Assembly (NCBI GenBank): GCA_017420625.1
Contig: JAFOIR010000175.1
Coordinates: 1-14,672 of the forward strand
Origin: Bacillota bacterium
GTDB lineage: Bacteria > Bacillota_A > Clostridia > Lachnospirales > Bianqueaceae
Direction of reading: 5' to 3'
Length of the DNA stretch: 14,672 bases
Positions 1-7,189 of the stretch are shown piece after piece. The stretch's first letter is position 1. Each line of letters starts with the position of its first letter. The notes below the pieces were generated by a model. It saw nothing but the letters and a program-made list of their open reading frames with translations. It had not been told where the DNA came from and did no database searches. The position numbers and the translations under genes were made by a program.

Positions 1-2
1 AT

Positions 3-140
3 ATGGAGTGCTATACCGACTCGGAAGGCAACAAGTATGATTTCGCTTTCGGCCTGAACTATCAGGGAGTGATCCGGGATGAGCGTGTCAGCAAGTATTC
101 CGCTGCACCGCTTACCAAACCGGCAAACATGGGAGTCTGA
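3..140 (+). CDS. C-terminal part of an unidentified protein, truncated by the window edge
   Basis: An open frame runs from the left edge to a TGA at 138-140 and gives about 45 codons. The visible residues are polar and aromatic (for example YDFAFGLNYQG) with no membrane segment, and they end in KPANMGV. The ATG at 3-5 happens to be in frame, but there is no room to see a ribosome binding site, so the true start is almost certainly upstream. The frame stops 3 bp before the GTG of nadE, and the nadE ribosome binding site lies inside its last codons. It is therefore probably the upstream member of the NAD operon. I do not recognise the family from this tail and assign no function. Confidence 0.6.
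   Translation: MECYTDSEGNKYDFAFGLNYQGVIRDERVSKYSAAPLTKPANMGV
131..135 (+). promoter_or_regulatory. Ribosome binding site for nadE (supports the GTG start)
   Basis: GGGAG lies 8 nt upstream of the GTG at 144, inside the last codons of the preceding frame. No ATG start with comparable spacing exists, so the GTG is the likely initiator. Confidence 0.6.
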
Positions 141-143
141 ATT

Positions 144-938
144 GTGAAGGAATATCAGTTTGATGCAGCAAAAGCCAGAGATAATCTGATTGCTGAGATT
201 CAGAAAACAGCGAAGCAGCAAGGTTTTTCAAAAGTTGTGATCGGAATTTCCGGCGGCAAGGATTCGACTGTCTGTGCAGCGCTTTGTGCACGGGCGCTCG
301 GAAAAGAGAACGTTTACGGCGTCATGATGCCGGACGGAGAGCAGAAGGATATCGAGGACAGTAAAAGAGTCTGCGATGTCCTCGGGATTCAGAAGCGAAC
401 TTGCAATATCGGAAAGATTCATCAGGCATTGAAGGAAGTGACCGATCAGCTGGAAGTCACAGCCAATAATGGTGAATTCAGTGTTCCCTTCAGTCAGGAG
501 AGCGATTTTAATGTCGGTCCGAGACTCAGGATGACAACGCTTCGCTATATTGCGCAGGCACTGGGCGCAAGACTGGTGGGAACCGGCAATCTGTCTGAAG
601 CGACGGTTGGCTACTGTACCAAGGACGGAGATACTTCCTGTGATTTTTCCCTTCTGGGAGAACTCACCAGTGTAGAGGTTGTCGAAGTAGGCCTGACGAT
701 GGAAGAACTTCCCAGAGAACTGGTACAGAAAACACCTGCAGACGGGCTTTCCGGCAAGAGTGATGAGCAAAGGCTTGGAATCCTGTATGCAGACATTCAT
801 CGCTATATTCGTTTCGGTACTTGCGGGAATGAAGAAGTGGATGAAAAGATTCGGAAAAAAGAACTGGCCAACATGCATAAGCGCAGAATGTCTGTGAAAC
901 TGGATCCCTTTGGAAAGACCGATAAGGAGACTGAGTAA
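144..938 (+). CDS. nadE: NH3-dependent NAD+ synthase NadE
   Basis: The 264-residue product carries out the last step of NAD+ synthesis: nicotinate adenine dinucleotide plus ATP plus ammonia to NAD+, in the cytoplasm (EC 6.3.1.5). The N-type ATP pyrophosphatase P-loop SGGKDS is at residues 36-41. The family signatures GTGNLSE and VGY.TKDGD follow in mid-protein. The C-terminal KTPADGLSGKSDEQRLG block matches the loop that closes over substrate in NadE. Length fits the short ammonia-dependent form; there is no glutaminase (nitrilase) domain, so ammonia must come from elsewhere. The start is GTG, with GGGAG 8 nt upstream. The next gene begins 1 bp after the stop, so translation is probably coupled. 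It is followed by nadD and pncB, which supply its substrate. Family assignment is very secure. Confidence 0.96.
   Translation: MKEYQFDAAKARDNLIAEIQKTAKQQGFSKVVIGISGGKDSTVCAALCARALGKENVYGVMMPDGEQKDIEDSKRVCDVLGIQKRTCNIGKIHQALKEVTDQLEVTANNGEFSVPFSQESDFNVGPRLRMTTLRYIAQALGARLVGTGNLSEATVGYCTKDGDTSCDFSLLGELTSVEVVEVGLTMEELPRELVQKTPADGLSGKSDEQRLGILYADIHRYIRFGTCGNEEVDEKIRKKELANMHKRRMSVKLDPFGKTDKETE
924..929 (+). promoter_or_regulatory. Ribosome binding site deciding the nadD start
   Basis: AAGGAG lies within the last nadE codons, 10 nt before a TTG at 940. An in-frame TTG at 910 would place this Shine-Dalgarno inside the gene and add ten residues not expected before the nucleotide-binding beta strand. 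TTG 940 is therefore preferred. Confidence 0.6.
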
Positions 939-939
939 C

Positions 940-1560
940 TTGCAGACTTATTTAGCTTTCTTCGGAGCCTTCAATCCTCCGACAAAAGCTCATATCGAAC
1001 TGGCTGAAACAGCCAGAGCAAAGACCGGACGGGACAAAGTCATCTTTGTCCCGTCCAAAATGCTGTATATCCGGGATGAGCAGGGGAAAAACCTGGTTTA
1101 TTCGGATGAAGAGCGGCTGCGGATGCTTCGTGAAATTGCAAAAGGCCGTCCGCAGATGGAAGTATATGACGGTGAGATCCGTCAGAAAAAACAACCCAGA
1201 ACCTATGAAACACTTTGCCGCCTGAGAGACGAAGGAAAAACTTCATCGCTCCTTATGGGCTCGGATAAGCTGCCTGAACTGGAGCATGGATGGCTGTATG
1301 TTCGGCAGATCGCAGAAGAATTCGGGATCGTCTGTATGGGAAGAAATGGTGATGATGTCGCTTCATTGATGAAGCAGGATCCGTTTCTTAAAAGTCTGAT
1401 GCCCTTTGTGACGCTTATTGAAACCCCGGATGAGATGCAGAATGTTTCTTCCTCGCTGGTTCGGGAAAAAATCCTCGGGATAAGGAAATTGAAAGGTGAA
1501 CTTTCTTCCATGGTTCCTCCCGAAATATTACCTATATTGACTGGAGAAAATGATCTATGA
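940..1560 (+). CDS. nadD: Nicotinate-nucleotide adenylyltransferase NadD
   Basis: NadD transfers AMP from ATP to nicotinate mononucleotide to make nicotinate adenine dinucleotide, the substrate of NadE (EC 2.7.7.18, cytoplasmic). The predicted product is 206 residues. The N-terminal nucleotidyltransferase motif reads FFGAFNPPTKAH; the usual first His is Thr here, a variant tolerated in the (H/T)xxH superfamily. A GSDKLPEL segment sits mid-protein where NadD binds the nucleotide. VSSSLVREKI near the C-terminus corresponds to the ISST.IR signature. The start is TTG 940, chosen for the AAGGAG 10 nt upstream; an in-frame TTG at 910 is less likely. The stop overlaps the pncB start as ATGA. The sequence is divergent from textbook NadD, so pantetheine-phosphate-type or NMN-type transferase is a remote alternative, but the nadE and pncB neighbours make NadD by far the best reading. 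Confidence 0.88.
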   Translation: MQTYLAFFGAFNPPTKAHIELAETARAKTGRDKVIFVPSKMLYIRDEQGKNLVYSDEERLRMLREIAKGRPQMEVYDGEIRQKKQPRTYETLCRLRDEGKTSSLLMGSDKLPELEHGWLYVRQIAEEFGIVCMGRNGDDVASLMKQDPFLKSLMPFVTLIETPDEMQNVSSSLVREKILGIRKLKGELSSMVPPEILPILTGENDL

Positions 1561-2765
1561 GACTTCAACCGATCATTATGTCATTGCTGGATACCGATCT
1601 TTACAAATTCAACATGGATCAGGTGATCTTTCACAAGCATACCGATCTTTCCGGAGAGTATTATTTTCGCTGCCGGAATGAGGGCGTGGTCTTTACAAAA
1701 GAGATGTTTGATGAGATCAATTCTCAGATCGATCATCTGTGCAGCCTTCGGTTTCAGAAAGAAGAACTGGATTATCTTCGCAGTATCCGTTTTATCAAAA
1801 GTGACTATGTAGAATTCCTGCGGCTTTGGCATCCGATCCGGGATTATGTGAAAACGCGTCTTTCTGATTCCGGTGAGCTGTCTATCATAGTCAAGGGACC
1901 GCTGTTTTCAGCCATGCAGTTTGAAATCTATCTGCTGGAGATCGTCAACGAAGTATATTTCCGGCTGAAATATGATTATGATATGCTGCTTGCTTCTGCA
2001 AAAGAGCGGCTGGATCAGAAAATCAAAGACTTTCAGAGTGGAAAATATACTTTCTCCTTTGCAGAGTTCGGATGCCGCAGACGTCTTTCCCGTGAGTGGG
2101 AAGGAGAGGTGATCGGACGTTTTGCCAAAGAAACAAAGAATCTGATCGGTACTTCCAATGTTTACTATGCCATGAAGTACGGATTAAGACCGATCGGAAC
2201 CTATGCACACGAATTCGTGCAGATGTATCAGGGTATCGATTCCATTCCTCTGGCCTATACGAATCATTATGCACTGGAAGACTGGTATGACGAATACCGC
2301 GGTGATAACGGAACGGCTCTGACGGATACCGTCACGACTGATCTGTTCTTGCTTGATTTCAACCGTGCGATGGTCAACAACTTCAACGGTGTCCGTCATG
2401 ACAGCGGTGATCCCTATATCTGGGGAGAGAAGATGATCAGTCACTATCATAAATACGGTGTCGATCCGAGAACCAAGCTTCTTCTGTTTAGTGACAGTCT
2501 GGATTTTGACCGGGCCCAGGCGCTTTTCGATTATTTCAACGGAAAAGTCAAGGTTTCCTTCGGAATCGGAACGTTCTGTTCCAATGACACTCAGGAAGAA
2601 GCGCTCAATATCGTCATCAAGCTTCAGACCGTCAACGGTCGGGCAGTGGCCAAGCTTTCCGACAGTCCGGGCAAGGCAATGTGCCGGGATGAAGAATATC
2701 TGGAATATCTGAAGCGATCGGTTGCGTTTCGTCTTGATCGTGAAAAAAATCAGCGGCTGCTTTAA
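1557..2765 (+). CDS. pncB: Nicotinate phosphoribosyltransferase PncB
   Basis: PncB makes nicotinate mononucleotide from nicotinate and PRPP with ATP hydrolysis (EC 6.3.4.21), the entry step of nicotinate salvage. The 402-residue length is typical of the bacterial short form. The N-terminal LLDTDLYKFNM motif is characteristic. His218 in GTYAHEF is at the place of the ATP-phosphorylated His of the enterobacterial enzymes. RHDSGDP (residues 280-286) and the later FSDSLD and FGIGTFCSND blocks form the PRPP and phosphate site. The ATG at 1557 overlaps the nadD stop (ATGA), with GGAG 10 nt upstream. A second in-frame ATG at 1578 would trim seven residues but has no better ribosome binding site. With nadD and nadE it completes a three-step nicotinate-to-NAD+ route. 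A hairpin terminator follows immediately. Confidence 0.95.
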   Translation: MRLQPIIMSLLDTDLYKFNMDQVIFHKHTDLSGEYYFRCRNEGVVFTKEMFDEINSQIDHLCSLRFQKEELDYLRSIRFIKSDYVEFLRLWHPIRDYVKTRLSDSGELSIIVKGPLFSAMQFEIYLLEIVNEVYFRLKYDYDMLLASAKERLDQKIKDFQSGKYTFSFAEFGCRRRLSREWEGEVIGRFAKETKNLIGTSNVYYAMKYGLRPIGTYAHEFVQMYQGIDSIPLAYTNHYALEDWYDEYRGDNGTALTDTVTTDLFLLDFNRAMVNNFNGVRHDSGDPYIWGEKMISHYHKYGVDPRTKLLLFSDSLDFDRAQALFDYFNGKVKVSFGIGTFCSNDTQEEALNIVIKLQTVNGRAVAKLSDSPGKAMCRDEEYLEYLKRSVAFRLDREKNQRLL

Positions 2766-2779
2766 GGCAGCCGCTTTTT
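2743..2779. terminator. Hairpin terminator, probably bidirectional, between convergent operons
   Basis: A perfect 9-bp stem, AGCGGCTGC (2752-2760) with GCAGCCGCT (2767-2775), closes a 6-nt loop that contains the pncB stop codon. It is followed by a run of five T (2775-2779), giving intrinsic termination for the nad operon. On the other side an A-run (2743-2749) gives a U-tract for transcripts arriving from the MATE gene on the minus strand, so the same hairpin can serve both. Confidence 0.85.
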
Positions 2780-2826
2780 CATGCTTTTCGGTATGTATTA
2801 ACACGATTTGCGTCAGGATAGAACGA

Positions 2827-4191
2827 TCATGTCTGGTCCGCGGAAAGCTCGGTGAAAAGCTTCCTTCGGGTAAAGAGATAAGCGCTCATCATGACGATTC
2901 CGGTAAGAAGCCAGGAGATCGGGTAGACCAGGCAGAGAGTAGAAAACTCGTGATGGGTGCTGACGACGGTAAAGACCCAGATCAGTCGGAAAGCACAGGT
3001 ACCGACGATGGAGATGATCATAGGAATAATGGATTTACCCATACCGCGCAGACATCCGCCGGGGATCTCGTATGTGCCGATCAGAAAATGCGGAGCACCG
3101 GTACATAGAATACGAATCATGGCATATTCGATAACAGCCGGATCTTTTGTAAACAGGAGAATCATGTGATTTCTGAGGAGGAAGATCAGACTGCAGATCA
3201 CGACACCGCAACCGATACCCAGACCGAACACGATACGGAATACTTTTCGGCATCGGTCAAACTTTTTGGCGGCAAAGTTCTGGCTTGTGAAAGTGACACC
3301 GGCCTGTACGAAAGCGTTGATCATACAGAAATCGATAAAATCAAAATTCTGTGCAGCTGTATTGCCTGCAACTGCCAGGGAACCAAAACTGTTGACGCTG
3401 CTTTGAATCACCACGTTGGAAAGAGAGAAAACCATTCCCTGAAGACCGGCCGGAAGGCCTACTCTGAGCGTCATGGAAAGATCTTCTTTCCGGACCCGGA
3501 TCTTTTTAAGAGACAAACGGAAATCTTCCTCTTCATGCATCAGAAAATAGAGTACCAGTGCTGCGCTGAGGACGTTGGAGGCGACCGTTGCGACAGCTAC
3601 ACCGATGACATGAAGATGAAAAACGATGACAAGAAGAAGGTTCAGACCTACATTCAGAATTCCGCTGATGGTCATGGCGATCAGCGGTCTTTTGCTGTCG
3701 CCTTTACTTCTCAGGATCGCTGAACCAAAATTGTAGATCATGATAAATGGAACAGCGAAGAAATAGATCCGAAGATACAGCGCTGCCAGATCAATGACAT
3801 CCTTCGGTGCATTCATAAGGAGCAGCAGAGGTCTTGCCAGAAATAGTCCAAGCAGAAGAACGATCATTCCGCAGACGAGAGCGATCGCAATCGTGGAATG
3901 AACAGCAGCGTTGATTTCTTCCTTATGGCCGCGTCCGATGTAAGTGGCGATCAGGACGTTGGAACCGAGGGATAATCCCATGAAGAGCGATAAAAGAAGG
4001 CTGATCAGCGATGAGTTGGAGCCGACTGCTGCCATGGCGGTGGAACTTGCGAACCGACCGACGACAGCCAGGTCAGCGGCATTGAATAGCTGCTGAAGGA
4101 CGGAACTGGCGGCAAGAGGAAGAGCAAAAAGCACGATCTTGTCGATCAGAGAGCCATTCAGCATGTCTACCTGTTTGCGTTTGACTGACAT
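2827..4191 (-). CDS. MATE family efflux transporter (DinF/NorM-like)
   Basis: The 454-residue, strongly hydrophobic protein has about twelve predicted transmembrane helices, the usual MATE architecture of two six-helix bundles. The N-terminal part shows the MATE signature: ALPL..S..LQQLFNAADLAVVGRF, then a GSN..L...L.GL..GSNVLIA.Y.G region. The midpoint carries SGILNVGLNLLLV, and the second half starts with LRVGLPAGLQG. MATE proteins export cationic drugs, dyes or metabolites by Na+ or H+ antiport across the cytoplasmic membrane; the substrate cannot be read from sequence. AAAGGA lies 7 nt upstream of the ATG. The gene starts 16 bp after the E2/CAT-like gene and has no promoter of its own that I can see, so both are probably one transcript ending at the hairpin at 2743-2779. 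Confidence 0.93.
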   Translation of the reverse strand: MSVKRKQVDMLNGSLIDKIVLFALPLAASSVLQQLFNAADLAVVGRFASSTAMAAVGSNSSLISLLLSLFMGLSLGSNVLIATYIGRGHKEEINAAVHSTIAIALVCGMIVLLLGLFLARPLLLLMNAPKDVIDLAALYLRIYFFAVPFIMIYNFGSAILRSKGDSKRPLIAMTISGILNVGLNLLLVIVFHLHVIGVAVATVASNVLSAALVLYFLMHEEEDFRLSLKKIRVRKEDLSMTLRVGLPAGLQGMVFSLSNVVIQSSVNSFGSLAVAGNTAAQNFDFIDFCMINAFVQAGVTFTSQNFAAKKFDRCRKVFRIVFGLGIGCGVVICSLIFLLRNHMILLFTKDPAVIEYAMIRILCTGAPHFLIGTYEIPGGCLRGMGKSIIPMIISIVGTCAFRLIWVFTVVSTHHEFSTLCLVYPISWLLTGIVMMSAYLFTRRKLFTELSADQT

Positions 4192-4207
4192 GGAAAAATC
4201 CTTTCGA

Positions 4208-5032
4208 TTATTCCTGCTTAAATGGTATTTCCATTTTTTCCGGGTTTTTCAGGAGTTCTTTGACATAGGCGAAAACATGGGCAAAGAAATGACCGGAAGC
4301 GATTCTTTCATCCATGACGATACCCAGCGGAATGCAGCGTTCCAGCGTGACTTTTCCCTGAACGGTCTTAGGAACTTCCCGGAGATTGCCCATGGCCACC
4401 GCGACGCTGGTGGTACCAAATTCATAAACATGATGATAGATGTGATTGGTCCGGATACTGGCCAGGTTAGTGATCAGAAGGGTTGCATGGAACGGGCTGG
4501 CATCGATGATCGCCTTGGGCAGCAGTCCATGCCGGTCGGCAAAGCGAAGGATATTGCAGATCCCGCCTACCAGAAAATCAAATTTCATGATCATGGACAT
4601 GATCTTATCAAGGGAGTTGGAGTCATTCTCTCTGGTAGTATTGATGTACTCGTCGACTTTTCTCTGAACATCGAAGACGGTATCATTTTCCGGATCGAAA
4701 TAAACCTTTGCGAAGGTATCACTGGACTGTCCGGGACGAAGAACGACCATGGCGGCACAGACTTCATTGCGCTGATAGATCCTTTTGTTAGCGATAAACC
4801 GGTTCAGTTCCGGATACTTCGCGACAGCTCTCATATAGGCAGCCAGAACAAGGGCCAGATTGCTGATCTGTTTTCCTTCTTTTCGCTTCTCGTTCCTGTA
4901 ACGGGTCATGGGTTCGATGGGAATATCAACCGTGCACATATTCATGGAATCATAACGTTTCGGCAGGATATGCGGTACCAGGTAGTACATGGGTGATTCG
5001 TTTCTGACTCTGGTTCCATCGGCTCTTTTCAT
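4208..5032 (-). CDS. Stand-alone E2/chloramphenicol acetyltransferase-fold protein with an altered catalytic motif
   Basis: The 274-residue protein resembles the catalytic domain of 2-oxoacid dehydrogenase E2 acyltransferases and CAT, but has no lipoyl or peripheral-subunit-binding domain. The fold is suggested by the RPGQSSD and FDVQRKVDEY regions, the LLITNLASIRTN segment, the YEFGTTSVAVAMG strand and the C-terminal block at 240-265. In true E2/CAT enzymes that last block contains HxxxDG with the catalytic His. Here it reads D241-E-R-I-A-S-G247, with Glu at the His position and Ser at the Asp position, so ordinary acyl transfer by His is not expected. The start is ATG 5032, with GGGGGA 8 nt upstream. 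A longer frame opening at 5104 is rejected because it would begin inside the promoter -35 box. It leads an operon with the MATE pump. The biochemical role is unknown; my recollection is that related Firmicutes proteins share the DER..SG form. Confidence 0.8.
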   Translation of the reverse strand: MKRADGTRVRNESPMYYLVPHILPKRYDSMNMCTVDIPIEPMTRYRNEKRKEGKQISNLALVLAAYMRAVAKYPELNRFIANKRIYQRNEVCAAMVVLRPGQSSDTFAKVYFDPENDTVFDVQRKVDEYINTTRENDSNSLDKIMSMIMKFDFLVGGICNILRFADRHGLLPKAIIDASPFHATLLITNLASIRTNHIYHHVYEFGTTSVAVAMGNLREVPKTVQGKVTLERCIPLGIVMDERIASGHFFAHVFAYVKELLKNPEKMEIPFKQE

Positions 5033-5075
5033 AGTAGGTGTCCCCCGTAGTAAGTATAAAAGTATAATTAGTAAA

Positions 5076-5104
5076 ATTATAGATTCTCTTGCATCTAAAG
5101 TCAA
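5076..5104 (-). promoter_or_regulatory. Sigma-A promoter for the E2/CAT-like - MATE operon
   Basis: On the minus strand TTGACT (5099-5104) is followed by a 17-nt spacer and a perfect TATAAT (5076-5081). Transcription would begin near 5069, leaving a leader of about 35 nt before the ATG at 5032. Confidence 0.85.
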
Positions 5105-5117
5105 TGTCGTTTATGAT
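5089..5117 (+). promoter_or_regulatory. Predicted sigma-A promoter for the SDR gene, interleaved with the divergent promoter
   Basis: TTGCAT (5089-5094), a 17-nt spacer and TATGAT (5112-5117) match 4/6 and 5/6 of the consensus hexamers. The start point would be near 5124, about 35 nt before the ATG. Its -35 box lies within the spacer of the opposing promoter. Confidence 0.6.
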
Positions 5118-5157
5118 GGAGGAAATGTAGAAAATACATAGAGAATGCTGAGGAATC

Positions 5158-5955
5158 ATGATGAAAAAGATAATTGTCGTTACAGGTGCGTCCTCCGGAA
5201 TGGGCCGCGAGTTTACACTTCAGATCAGCCAGAAGGAAAAAGTCGATGAGATCTGGGTCATTTCCAGAACGAGGGAAAAACTGGAAGCACTGCAGAAAAA
5301 AACAGCTGCAAGGATCGTTCCGCTGCCTATGGATCTGACGGATCGGGAAGAGGTCAGAAAGACATATCTTGCCCGCCTGGAAGAAGAAAAACCGGAAGTC
5401 GTGGTTCTGGCTAACTGTGCCGGATTCGGCATTTTTGATCACACGGAGAATATCAAGGCAGACGTACTGGCAAACATGGTCGATCTCAATGTTACAGCCA
5501 TGGTCCTGATGATCTCCTGCACGCTTCCCTATATGAAAACCGGCAGCAGGATCATGAATATCAGTTCCTGTGCCGGGTTCCAGCCGATTCCCTATATCAA
5601 TTGTTATGCGGCAACGAAGGCTTTCGTTACCAGTTACAGCCGTGCGCTTCGCAACGAAGTGAAATACCGGGGCATTCAGGTACTCACCGTAACTCCGTTC
5701 TGGACAAAGACAGCATTCTTTGACCGTGCGATTGATCCGGATAAAGAAAAAGTCGTCATCAGTTATGCAGCGATGTATGATCCGGCCAGGGTCATGAAAA
5801 AAGCGATCCGTGATCTTTACAAGGGACGGGAGATCTCCTGTTTTGGACTTGTCAATAATGTACAGTGGCTTCTTGTCAGACTGCTGCCCAAAAAGATCGT
5901 CATGTCCATCTGGATGAAATCCCAGAAACTGAACGGAACACCTTCGATCCGTTAG
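5158..5955 (+). CDS. Short-chain dehydrogenase/reductase (SDR), NAD(P)-dependent
   Basis: A 265-residue classical SDR. The N-terminal Rossmann nucleotide site TGASSGMG is at residues 9-16. ANCAG replaces the usual NNAG strand motif. The catalytic residues Ser137 (NISSCAGF), Tyr150 and Lys154 (YAATK) have the standard 13- and 4-residue spacing, so the enzyme should be active. The length is standard for a single-domain SDR. The C-terminal extension (VQWLLVRLLPKKIV) is hydrophobic-amphipathic and resembles SDRs that act on lipids or membrane-near substrates, but the substrate is unknown. AGGA precedes tandem ATGs: 5158 gives 3-nt spacing and 5161 gives 6 nt, so the real start may be the second Met. 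The gene is monocistronic, transcribed away from the CAT-like operon, and ends 9 bp from the converging radical SAM gene. Confidence 0.92.
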   Translation: MMKKIIVVTGASSGMGREFTLQISQKEKVDEIWVISRTREKLEALQKKTAARIVPLPMDLTDREEVRKTYLARLEEEKPEVVVLANCAGFGIFDHTENIKADVLANMVDLNVTAMVLMISCTLPYMKTGSRIMNISSCAGFQPIPYINCYAATKAFVTSYSRALRNEVKYRGIQVLTVTPFWTKTAFFDRAIDPDKEKVVISYAAMYDPARVMKKAIRDLYKGREISCFGLVNNVQWLLVRLLPKKIVMSIWMKSQKLNGTPSIR

Positions 5956-5964
5956 GGAGAAGGC

Positions 5965-7161
5965 TTAGCTTCCCATTGTAAAACGAGGCCATGCGGTGAA
6001 AAAGTCAGCGATCTTTTTCAGCCTCTCCTGGCTGTGATCAAAGAACATCCGGAAGCTTTCACAAAAATAATTTCGACCATCGGCCTGGAGCGTTTCGTCC
6101 AGGCCGTTTTCATTGGTCAGTCGGCTGCGGTAACAGCCCCCGCGGCAAAGTGACAGATATCTACAGCTCTGGCATTTAGAAGGAAGAGTTCGGGATCGCT
6201 CCGTAAAACCAAGCGCTTTCATTTTCTGATCCACTGCATCGATCCGGTCCTCGTTGAAGTTGCCGGCGCGGTAAGCGTCAAGCACATAAAAATCACAGGG
6301 ATAAACACTGCCGTCAGCTTCTACCACGTAGGTAGACTCATCCATGCGGCAGATGCCGGTCTGCTCGCAGGATTCCGGCCTGCGTCCCGAAAGGATGGCA
6401 ACGTAATTGTCGAAAGTACGGATATACGGAGCAAATGCCAGTGGGTTTTCCCGCTGCTTGATGCCTTTTTGAACATCCGCTTCCCAAAGATCAAAAAGAT
6501 CACAGAGAAATTTCCCATAAGAGGCCGGTTTTAAAGAATAACTGCTTTGCCCGCGGGCTTCACCCAGCGGATCCAGGCAGGTGATGAACTGGAGAAAGTG
6601 CCAGCCGTTTTTCTGATAATTGTCATAGATCTCGCGGGCATGCGCGGCTGTTTGTTCCGTTACGACTGTCAGAATATTATAATCCACATGATAACGGGAA
6701 AACAGTTCAGTCGTTTTCAGCACCTGATCATAGGTGGCGGACGTACCGTCCGAACCATGGCGGTACAGATCATGAATTTGTTTTGTTCCGTCAACGGAGA
6801 TACCGACCAGGAAATGATGTTCAGCAAGAAAAGCAGCCCATTCTTCATCGATCTGATAGCCATTGGTTTGAATCGCAAGCTGGACCGGGACATCGTGACG
6901 GTTATACTGATCGATCAGCCGGACAGCTTCTCTGAAATAATCAAGGCCTGCAAGGGTGGGTTCTCCTCCCTGAAAAGCGATGGAGTATGCGCCTTCACAG
7001 GGCAGAAGCGTACGTCGGATCACGTTTTTCAGAGTTTGCCTCGTCATGATTCCATAGGATGAAACCTGACGGTTGGCCGTTTCATCGGCATAGAAGCAGT
7101 AGTCACATCGCATGTTGCAAAGTCCGGATGCCGGTTTGATAAGTACACCGATCGATCGCAT
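5965..7161 (-). CDS. Radical SAM/SPASM enzyme of the anaerobic sulfatase-maturating (anSME) type
   Basis: The 398-residue protein begins IKPASGLCNMRCDYCFY, with the radical SAM cluster ligands Cys15, Cys19 and Cys22. FQGGEPTLAG is the SAM-binding GGEP motif. The C-terminal SPASM region has ADGSVYPCDFYVLD, then CQSCRYLSLCRGGCYRSR and a last YFCESF Cys, enough for two auxiliary 4Fe-4S clusters. The Asp after Cys in PCDFY is the position proposed as general base in characterised anSMEs. Those enzymes oxidise an active-site Cys or Ser in sulfatases to formylglycine without oxygen. The start is ATG 7161, with AGGAGG 8 nt upstream. No conventional sulfatase lies in the window, so a remote sulfatase or another peptide substrate is possible. 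The gene converges on the SDR gene and diverges from eutH. The subfamily is secure; the actual substrate is inferred. Confidence 0.88.
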   Translation of the reverse strand: MRSIGVLIKPASGLCNMRCDYCFYADETANRQVSSYGIMTRQTLKNVIRRTLLPCEGAYSIAFQGGEPTLAGLDYFREAVRLIDQYNRHDVPVQLAIQTNGYQIDEEWAAFLAEHHFLVGISVDGTKQIHDLYRHGSDGTSATYDQVLKTTELFSRYHVDYNILTVVTEQTAAHAREIYDNYQKNGWHFLQFITCLDPLGEARGQSSYSLKPASYGKFLCDLFDLWEADVQKGIKQRENPLAFAPYIRTFDNYVAILSGRRPESCEQTGICRMDESTYVVEADGSVYPCDFYVLDAYRAGNFNEDRIDAVDQKMKALGFTERSRTLPSKCQSCRYLSLCRGGCYRSRLTNENGLDETLQADGRNYFCESFRMFFDHSQERLKKIADFFTAWPRFTMGS

Positions 7162-7189
7162 GAAAGAACCTCCTCAGGTTGATGAGGGT

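Noticed and set aside
228..878. 216-codon open frame antisense to nadE
   Set aside because: It lies wholly opposite a gene with clear motifs, shows no recognisable domain, and is explained by the low antisense stop frequency of this codon usage.
2184..2804. 206-codon open frame antisense to pncB, spanning the terminator
   Set aside because: It covers the hairpin at 2752-2775 and conserved pncB motifs; no family features.
4139..4996. 285-codon plus-strand frame opposite the E2/CAT-like gene
   Set aside because: The minus-strand frame has the promoter, ribosome binding site and recognisable fold; the plus-strand product has no coherent family pattern.
5033..5104. N-terminal extension of the E2/CAT-like protein starting at ATG 5104, adding a hydrophobic segment
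   Set aside because: The ATG falls inside the -35 box and upstream of the predicted transcript start. The segment is translated promoter and leader, not a signal peptide.
5950..5978. Possible hairpin between the convergent SDR and radical SAM genes
   Set aside because: Only a short bulged stem (GGGA...TCCC type) can be drawn, with no T-run on either side, so I do not call a terminator.
5997..6020. 8-bp inverted repeat TGAAAAAG / CTTTTTCA inside the radical SAM 3' end
   Set aside because: The stem is AT-rich and weak and lies within coding sequence at Lys and Phe codons; it is probably chance.
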